Of a DNA stretch of 64,000 nt, positions 8,680 to 17,400 are shown piece by piece. The position numbers were made by a program, and so were the translations under genes. Every line of letters begins with the position of its first letter. The stretch's first letter is position 1. The notes beneath the pieces are model-generated. The model saw nothing but the letters and a program-made list of their open reading frames with translations, was not told the origin of the DNA and searched no databases. Source of the stretch: Portibacter marinus (GTDB taxonomy: Bacteria; Bacteroidota; Bacteroidia; Chitinophagales; Saprospiraceae). The DNA is taken from the NCBI RefSeq assembly GCF_021533195.1, contig NZ_JAJNKB010000001.1, positions 496,001-560,000 on the forward strand, written 5' to 3'.

Positions 8680-9108
8680 ATGAGTATTTGGAAAAGAGCA
8701 ATTGACCTCGACCGCCTCAATAGCGAGCTGAACAAAAGCATGATCAATCATTTAGGGATTATGTTCATTTCATTCGGCGATGACTTTCTTTTGGGAGAAA
8801 TGCCAGTGGACGAGCGAACCATGCAGCCGTACGGCATCTTACATGGTGGTGCGTCGGTGGTTTTAGCTGAAACTCTGGGATCAATGGCGTCCGAATTTTG
8901 TTTGCCTCCGGACAGTGAGCAATTTCCCGTGGGTATTGAGGTCAACGCCAATCACTTGAAGAGCGTTAGTAAAGGAACGGTCATTGGTAAGGTCTCGCCG
9001 GTAAGACTAGGAGGAAAAATGCACGTTTGGAATATTGACATTAGAAATGAACAGCAAGAGCTGATATGCGTTTCCAGATTAACAACTATGATCATAAGTA
9101 AAAGATAA
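8680..9108 (+). CDS. Hotdog-fold acyl-CoA thioesterase, MenI/YdiI-like
   Basis: 142 residues from ATG 8680 (MSIWKRAIDL); a longer frame begins inside miaA and is not needed. The hotdog helix motif GILHGGASVVLAETLGS carries the catalytic Glu64, as in the 1,4-dihydroxy-2-naphthoyl-CoA hydrolase / YdiI group, which releases the menaquinone precursor from CoA. Other aryl- or acyl-CoAs are possible because family specificity is broad and no men genes are nearby. It lies 10 bp after miaA and 5 bp before the secreted LVIVD protein, so it is likely co-transcribed. Confidence 0.85.
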   Translation: MSIWKRAIDLDRLNSELNKSMINHLGIMFISFGDDFLLGEMPVDERTMQPYGILHGGASVVLAETLGSMASEFCLPPDSEQFPVGIEVNANHLKSVSKGTVIGKVSPVRLGGKMHVWNIDIRNEQQELICVSRLTTMIISKR

Positions 9109-9113
9109 AATTG

Positions 9114-11459
9114 ATGAGAATTTTTTGGAGTATAATCCTGATTTTATTCATTTCCGTTTTAAGAGGACAAGTAGATTTTAATTTAGAATTAGTGGCACAA
9201 GTGCCTAACGAACAAGCATTAAGTGATGTTTGGGGTTATGTTGCAGAAGATGGAACAGAGTATGCCATTATAGGGACCAGAACTTCCACAGAGATATACA
9301 GTCTTGCTGACCCTTCGGATCCACAACTCGTTTTTAGCACTGTTGGCGCTTCTTCCATATGGCGTGATATTAAAACCTTGGGAAAATACATTTATGTTAC
9401 TGCGGATGATGGAGATGATGGGATCACCATTATCAATATGACAGAAGCACCGGATAATATTACTTCTATAATGGTCCAACCACTTGTGAACGATACACCT
9501 ATTCAAAAGTGTCACAACTTATACATTGACACCAACAGCCAAATCATGTTTTTGGCAGGTTGCAATACCAATCGCGGAGTTCTGGCCTTCGACATCACAT
9601 CGGATCCATTGAATCCTCAACTGATTAATATTGTCAGTGAAACGTACGCCCATGACGTATTTGTAAGAGATAACAAAGTATTTGCCTCTGAGATCTTTGC
9701 TGGTGAATTTGCCATCTATGATATTGAGAACATTATGGAACCTTTCAAGCTCGGCAGTGCCCAGACCACTACTTTTTTTACACATAATGCATGGTCTAGC
9801 GAGGACAATCAATATGTTTATACAACTGATGAACGACCCAATGGTACAGTAGATGCATTTGATATCAGTGACCCTGAGAATCCGGTAAAAGTGGATGTAT
9901 TTGTTCCATCAGCTATTCAGAATAAGGAGGTCATACCTCACAATACACACTGGCACAACGATTTTTTAATTACTTCTTGGTACGACTATGGGATTGTCAT
10001 ATCGGATGTATCGAATCCGGAAAAAATAATCGAAGTGGGACATTATAATACGGGTGAAAATCCGGACTGTTGGGGTGCATATCCATTCTTACCTTCGGGA
10101 TTGATCTTGGCTTCGGATATTGCCAATGGTTTATTTGTTCTTCAACCCAATTATGTCAGGGCTTCCTACCTTACCGGTGTGGTTTCAGATGCGGATTCGG
10201 GAGATGCAATCTTTGACGCAGAGATTGAAGTTTTAACAGATCAAACACTTTTGGATCACACCGATCCCAAGGGTGAATACCTCATAGGAGATCTGCTTAC
10301 TGGGGAGTTTGAAATGATAACAAGTCATCCAGACTATATGACGGATACAACAGTCATTACACTGGTTAATGGTGAAACCAATCAGGTAAATATTACCTTA
10401 AAAAAACAACCCACTTACCGACAAATCATCAGAACCGTCGACAAAACCACTGGTGATTTAATCACAGGAGCAGAAATCTTATTGCGCAAGAAAGGTCGTG
10501 ATGTTCAGATGACTACGAATCAATTGGGTTCGATTGCCGGCGAATTTCCTGCTGGCGATTATACCATTGTCGCAGGTCAATGGGGTTATCAATACGAGGT
10601 TTTGAATACAGCTTTTGAAGAAGATGGAAGCTATGTATTGGAACTGGAGAGAGGTTATGAAGATGACTTTATTTTTGACTATGGTTGGAACAATAAGTCT
10701 TTCCCAAATGAACGCAGTCAATGGGTACGAGCTATGCCTATCGGGACCTATTTTGGTGATGTTGCTGCCAATCCTTCCGAAGATGTGGAAGGGGATATTG
10801 GAGAATATTGTTACGTGACAGGTAATGGATCAGGGGCAGTCAGTGATCTTGATGTAGATGATGGAACATCGCAGTTGGTCTCACCACCGATGGATTTGAG
10901 TACTTTTCCAGATGCTGCTCTAAGCTTCCATCCCTGGTTTTTCAATGGTGGCGGCTCCGGAGCTGATCCTAATGACACTTTTAAAATTCTGATCACGGAT
11001 GGTATCGACACCGTTTTAATGCATTCTATATCAGAGGGCACCAATGGTTGGGCAGAGGCGGTTCGACTCAATTTATCAGACTTTATAGCATTGAATGATC
11101 GAATACAGATTGTTTTCGAAGCTAGTGATGATGCAGAGCAGAGGCATCTTGTTGAAGCAGCCGTAGATCAATTTAAGGTGTCTCTCGATGGTTTTGTCAA
11201 GACGGACAATGAGTTTTCCGCGCAAAAATTATGGCGAGTGTATCCGAATCCAGCCACTTCTAATGTGTATATTCAGCAAGACAGTTATGATGGTAAGGTC
11301 TTTTTGCAATGGTTTTCTTTATCCGGACGAATGATATCTAGTCAATCTATTCAAGGTGGATTAGGACGTATAGATGTTCCAGATGTAGGGGGAATCTACT
11401 TATTGAAAATAATAGAGGAAAGTGGGCGGACCGAAATCAAACGTTTGATTATAGAATAG
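9114..11459 (+). CDS. Secreted choice-of-anchor B / LVIVD-repeat protein with T9SS sorting domain
   Basis: 781 residues from ATG 9114 (a TTG one codon earlier is less likely). Signal peptide at about 1-19 (FWSIILILFISVLRGQ). Residues about 20-350 are LVIVD-type beta-propeller repeats of the choice-of-anchor B family (DVWGYV, SLADPSDPQLV, DISDPENPVKV, DVSNPEKIIEVG). Then come two carboxypeptidase-regulatory-like beta domains (LTGVVSDADSGDAIFDAEIEV; RTVDKTTGDLITGAEI), a jelly-roll-like region, and a C-terminal T9SS type-A sorting domain starting at VYPNPATSNVYI. The protein should cross the outer membrane by type IX secretion and be surface-attached or released. The function is unknown. It converges on the giant DUF4157 gene with a gap of 21 bp and no evident terminator. 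Confidence 0.88.
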   Translation: MRIFWSIILILFISVLRGQVDFNLELVAQVPNEQALSDVWGYVAEDGTEYAIIGTRTSTEIYSLADPSDPQLVFSTVGASSIWRDIKTLGKYIYVTADDGDDGITIINMTEAPDNITSIMVQPLVNDTPIQKCHNLYIDTNSQIMFLAGCNTNRGVLAFDITSDPLNPQLINIVSETYAHDVFVRDNKVFASEIFAGEFAIYDIENIMEPFKLGSAQTTTFFTHNAWSSEDNQYVYTTDERPNGTVDAFDISDPENPVKVDVFVPSAIQNKEVIPHNTHWHNDFLITSWYDYGIVISDVSNPEKIIEVGHYNTGENPDCWGAYPFLPSGLILASDIANGLFVLQPNYVRASYLTGVVSDADSGDAIFDAEIEVLTDQTLLDHTDPKGEYLIGDLLTGEFEMITSHPDYMTDTTVITLVNGETNQVNITLKKQPTYRQIIRTVDKTTGDLITGAEILLRKKGRDVQMTTNQLGSIAGEFPAGDYTIVAGQWGYQYEVLNTAFEEDGSYVLELERGYEDDFIFDYGWNNKSFPNERSQWVRAMPIGTYFGDVAANPSEDVEGDIGEYCYVTGNGSGAVSDLDVDDGTSQLVSPPMDLSTFPDAALSFHPWFFNGGGSGADPNDTFKILITDGIDTVLMHSISEGTNGWAEAVRLNLSDFIALNDRIQIVFEASDDAEQRHLVEAAVDQFKVSLDGFVKTDNEFSAQKLWRVYPNPATSNVYIQQDSYDGKVFLQWFSLSGRMISSQSIQGGLGRIDVPDVGGIYLLKIIEESGRTEIKRLIIE

Positions 11460-11480
11460 CGTTACTTGCTGTTCCACTTA

Positions 11481-14400
11481 TTACTCCAAAGAAGCAGGTT
11501 GGTTATCCGAGCTTGAGGGATTGTCATTTGGAGATCTTTCTTCATGACCGGTACTCGTTTCAATTTGATTGGGGTCTGGCTGGTCCTCTTTACCTTCCGG
11601 GTTTTTAGCCTGAACAATATGAGTTGTAAAAGGAAGAATACTCGAAGGGTCTAATTTCGTTTCATGCGTGTTTTTCATCTCGTGTTCGCTTTCTATTGAG
11701 AATGGCGCTTGATTTTTATCAGATGAAATAGTAGACTTCATTTGAGTAGTGGAATGATTAAGCTCGAATCCTTCCCTAAGACCAATTGACGGGGTGTCCT
11801 GCTTATCTTGTAGTGAATTAGCATAGGTTACTCCAAAATCATCAGCTTCTTTTTCCAGCTTCTTATCATTGTTAAGAGGAGTCCCATTTACTTCTGTGTT
11901 TGTAGTAACGCGCCCTTCTTTTTGTTGGTATACATGTGCAACTTCATGACCTATCAACTCCTGGCCTGACCTTGTGTTGGGTTGGAATTGTCCGGGTGCA
12001 AAGTGAATATTGCTGCCTTGAGTAAAAGCAAGCGCTCCCATTTCAGTAGCTTTAGATGAGTTTTTTTGGATGTGGAATTGATCTAAAGAAAATTGTGCCG
12101 GGGTAGAAAGTATGTTTCCAGTGACTGTAGAAGATTCCTGTTTCTGCTGCGCAACTTCTTCATCGTCAAAATTATCTTGATAAACTTCATAGGCATCTGT
12201 AGGATTATAAGTAGCAATATCACCTAATGCAACGCCAGTTCGAATTGCCCTAGCACAAATGTTCAAATTCTGCACTGTCCAATCTACGCTTCTTAATAAA
12301 AATACATGACCTCGAGTTACGGTTTGAATGTGTCTCCCAATATCTGCAACACCTTCCACCGTGGAGCCCGCTCTTAATTGACTAATCACACTTTGTGAAT
12401 TTGAAATGACTTCATTAAACATACTTCTGGCGTCTCTCACAACAGCTTCTGCACCAGCTGCGTCAATCCTTGCTGCGATTCCACCATTGTCAGCTGCACG
12501 TTTCAATTCCTGACATCTTGCTAATAGATCCTGCCATGATCCGGAATTATGTAATCCTGCCTCTTCAACCACCTCAGCAATTCTAGAACCATACTTGCCA
12601 ATACCTCTGACCCCAGCTATTACTTCTCTGGTTTCTCCCGACAACTGAAGTAGTGCGTGATCCATCTTGGGAAGTTGATCTATAATAGCTGTTAATCTTT
12701 CGGCAGAAGGCACCGTTGTTCCAGCTACATCTCCCAGTCTTCCAAACCCTGCCTCACCCGGACGTTCTGAAACATACCTACGAACGCCGCCAGCAGAAAA
12801 GTATCCACCCTCTTCAGCTGCATTAATCAACGCCTGAGCATCACCAATCTGCTCTACTAGTCTGGTTTGGGCGGCCTCGTCACCCAACCTTACTGCCTCA
12901 TCTAGCTGTCCCCACAACGAATCTACTCTTTGAGCAAGTCTGGTCACTTCCCCTCCTGAAAGAGGTCTATATGCAAATTCAGGAATTCCTAATTCTCTCA
13001 TCATTGTTCGGGTTTGGTCTACCAACTCTTGATCTCCCGCTTCTAAAGCCTCCCAAACCCGTCTATTCCATATGATTTGCTCCTGTTTTGTAGCCTGAAG
13101 GGCTGCTAATCTTTCTCTGACTCCGGCAGGCAATAAGTCATAAGCATGAATCCTTCTTGGATCTGTGAATAGACCCATGAGTAGTGTTCGTTCAAATGCT
13201 TGAGGACTATTTTCTACTCCCAGCCGTCTTGCTAAATATTCCATCGCTCTGGTCCTGGACTCGGCTGCTTTTGCTCCAGTAAATGAAATGTCAATGTCAT
13301 TTGAAAAGTTACCGGTGGTGCCTGTTCTCTGCACCGTACCTCCAACTTCTTCTCTGATAAATGCTTCTAAATCTGCATATACTGCATCTCGAAATTGCAT
13401 CAGTCGTTGTCCTGCAATACTGGATTCCGGTAATGCTTTGACCAGGTTATCCCATCCGCACTGTCTTAATACCTGCGCGGGCCCTAATCGCTCGACTGCT
13501 TCAGCTGCTAGTCTATCAGCAAATTCTCTTGAAATGGTTCCTGCGTCGACTGCCCCAAGCATATCGGCTAAGGCTTGTGGGAGCGACTTACCAGACTTCC
13601 AAGCTTCCTCGGCAGTATTTCCTACGACCCTGATACTTGTTTCGGTTCCTGCTTCTACTACTGCTTCCTCAAAGGTTCGTAATCTACTTAGAAGTGGAGC
13701 TTGTGCGGCTTCATCTAAATTTGATGTGATAAGGGTTGTCAGCTCCTCAACTGTTTTTCCCGATCGTCTGACTGTTTCTTCTACTCCTAATTCGGATATT
13801 CCTCTTCTTACTGCTTCTGCAGCTTCCCTTCCAGAAAGTTCACTGAAGTTTTCAAGTAAAGCTGAAGCACTTCTACTAACAAGTGCGCTTTCAAGTGCAG
13901 CAGCTTGTCTGGCCGCTCTAATTCCTTTTACTGCAGGCACAGCAATGTCTAAAAATACAAAAACAGTATCTATAATAGCCGATATCAATGCCGAGTTTAC
14001 CTGGCCATCTTCCACTAATCTTCTTTCATTACTACCAGCAGAATCTTGAGCAGTAGATAAATCATCATATTGCTCCCATGAGCGAACAGCCTGCACACCG
14101 CCAAGCCCGATACCCACACCCATCCAGAAACCTGTGGCCAACCCTCCAGTGGCTAATTCAGAAACAATGAAAGCAGCAGCTGCTGCCGTACCCAAACCGA
14201 GAGAAATCCAAAATTCAGTGGTTTCATGATCGCCAATGACATCCTGAGCAATAGATTTATTAAAATTGTCACTCCAGTCTGTTCCGCTTGATCCCGTTTG
14301 CGCACCATTATATAATTGATTATGGATGGGCACCAAATCCTTCCAATCTAAATCATTGTTATCAATCTTAGGTAACGTTTCTTCTCCGTTGACAATAAGC

Positions 14401-17400
14401 TCGTTCAGCAGCCTCCGTGCAGTCTCCTCAAAACTTTCCTGATTTGTCTCTGACATACCATTGATGGTTGCGCTGCCCTCAGTCACTGCAGCATAGATCA
14501 AGGGGCTTTGTGAGGTTACTGCATTAAGTGCAGCTACAGTACTGTCCCATTTTTCTTTTACTTCTTCCCAACTTTTCGAAGGTTCTGCTTGGGAATCCGG
14601 ATGGGTTCTCAACGGAGGTGGCCCAGAAGGATCAAAATGCCTGGAATAAATATGGTGTGTTTCGAATTCACCTCCCATTCGAGGTTCATACACTTCTTCA
14701 TAACCAACGTGTATCATTCGAAGTCTTGCTTTTGCATCCATTAAAGCAGAAGCTTGTTGCATTAATTCTTGCAATTCTTCTCTTCTTATTGCTTCTAATG
14801 ATTCCTGCGAAGGGTTTTCTTCACTTCTGGTATCAATAAGTCCCAGCTTTTCAAGCTCTTCTCTGGCAAATCGAATATTTTCTCTGATGTAATTCCTGGC
14901 AATGTTTCTTACATCCTGCTCAAAGTTACGTCTTAAGGTATTTAGTGCCCTGATATTTGATGGATCCATTCCTCGATTAAGACAATTGTTCCATCTGGTC
15001 ATATTATTGCCTGCAACTTCCGAAATACCATCACCAAATGAATTCCAAATTCTTTCTAGAGTTCCTTCGTCGAGAGGACCCACCCAGGTTTGCTCCAAAA
15101 TTTTATCAATAAATGTCAGTCTTTGAGATTCTGTCGCTCCACCAAAATTTGTAATGGAAGTGATTGTCCAAACGCTTCCGGTTCTTGCTGCTTCACTAAT
15201 ATTTTCGGCATCTCTTTCAGCGATTCTTCTATTGACCCGGGCATGATCAGCTGGCGTAGTATTCGGAGGAGTAAATGAATCATACATTCCTACCATTTGA
15301 ATAGGTGCATTTGCATGATGTTGGGATGACAAATTCTCTTGTAACTGCAGTGGTTCCTTTAAAGAAGACTTCTGCTGGGAAGTCGAATCATTATTCTGTA
15401 CCCTACCCTCATTCGGTTCCTGCACGTAATCCATCGTTTCAGTAGCTCCATGTGTTGTATGATATGCATGGTTGGCCGCATCTGCTGCCTGAATAATACT
15501 CATGATCTGCTCGTCGCTTTGAGTCAGATTTTTTCCGATAAGCTGCTCATGCATGTTCGCAAAATGCTCTCTATCTATTGCATTGTGAGCATCTTCATGT
15601 TCTTCCAACTCAGTATAAAATCGTTCCCATGCTGCAACCGCTTGACGATAATATCTTCGATGTTCTTCATCAGAGTGACTTTCGGCCTGTTGTCTGTAAT
15701 GTGACAAATTAGTCCAGTTAGGCATCCGCTTGTTCATTTCAATATCAATGAAAACCCTAGCAGAATTTTCGTTTATAGGATCATAGTAGTAGGAGGGAGT
15801 GCTAGTAATACTCGCATCACCCTGTTCACCATCTACCGTTTGCTCTTGCCGCAATTGACTTCCAATTTCCCGATAGCTCCCTGTTATGTCGTAAGTATTA
15901 GTAGATTCTGTAATATTTGTCCTTCCAGTCCTAACAATAGCGGAGTCAGGAATGGTCCTCAATTCTTCATCTCCTTCACTATCTTCTTCATCTCGTTGAA
16001 TGGAATCGTCCTTTTTCTGGGTTACATCATGACCCATGTCACTAGAGGTAGATGGCATCGTAGTCGAACTGCTTGTAAGTTTACTTGTAGCGACAGATAG
16101 GTGTTGGGTAACCTTAGCACCCATTTCATCGGCCTCCCGTTCCAGTGTAGGGTCGTCATTAACTTGCATACCTGTTTTGAGCTGGGTGGTCGGCTTAACT
16201 TTTCCTTGTCTTTGTTGAACAACATGCGTCAACTCGTGGCCGATTAGCTCCTGACCAGATTTTGTATCAGGCTTAAATTGACCAGGTGCAAAATGTATAT
16301 CATTGCCCTGGGTATAAGCAAGTGCATGATTCTCCGAAGCGGAACTGGAATTTTCATGAATCTTTACATTAGAAAACGAAGTGCCGAAGGCTGTTTCCAT
16401 TCGTTGGATAATATCACTACCCTCTACCTGACTATGGTCTTGTGAAGGTAAATTAACCGCTCGTTGAGCCACATCATCGTTATAATCATCGAGAGATTCG
16501 TCAATGGAACCAGTACCGGGAAAAGGAAGATCAGCACCATAGAACATCAACCATAAATCCATCTTATTAGTAGATGCCCAATTTTGAAATCCCGAGATAT
16601 GATTATCAACAAAAGGATTCCACTTGCCAGTCACAACCATATTTTCATTTACCCCGGCATTAGTATCTGTTTCATTTTCCATAAAATACTCCTCAGCTGC
16701 CGAACTGTAATGATAGTTTCCGAAGAAAAGGTGCCATAGAAATGAAAAAACTGCTTGGCCTCCAGGAAATGCAACCGACATGCTAGAGTCAATTCGTGGT
16801 GGTACAGGCGAGCGCCAATTACTGCTGATCCATGTTAATAGTCTTCGGTCTCTATTTCTTCTGGAAGCAATCCTTCCTATCGCAGTTAGACATGCGGTAG
16901 CTGCTGGATAATAATAGTGCTCCCAGAGGGCACCCAAAACAGGTACTGCTTTTACGAAAGACATTCCCAAATTAATTGCATCAAGTCCTCTCTGCACTCT
17001 ATTTATAGAAGTATGTAACTCACTATTGGAACTGTCTGTTGCAAAATCAGCAACAATTTGCATAGCATTCGTAATTTGACTGGCCTTGTCTGCGAAATCA
17101 GCGATACTGCCGGTTGCTGACCTTATCCTTTGTAAAGTACTAGAGTTTCTAATCCTCGAATTAACACGACTGGCATAGCCGACATAGTTAGAAACTTTCT
17201 CATTGTAATCCTTTATAGAATCTGACAGACTTTTAATACGCTCTAATAGATCATCGTCTCCATTTTCATAGGCTTGTCTTTTAGCTTCAGCCATCTCAGC
17301 AGTCATAGGTTCCATCTCACGGCAATTCCTTGCAGAGTTTGTCTTGGAAATGATTTGCGATCTTAGAGACCTGAAAGCGTCGTCATAATCTTCTCTATAT

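Noticed and set aside
13288-14049. 253-codon plus-strand open frame inside the giant gene
   Set aside because: It is antisense to an Ala- and Glu-rich coding region, has biased Ser/Ala/Pro composition and no recognisable motif. It is explained by the codon pattern of the opposite strand.
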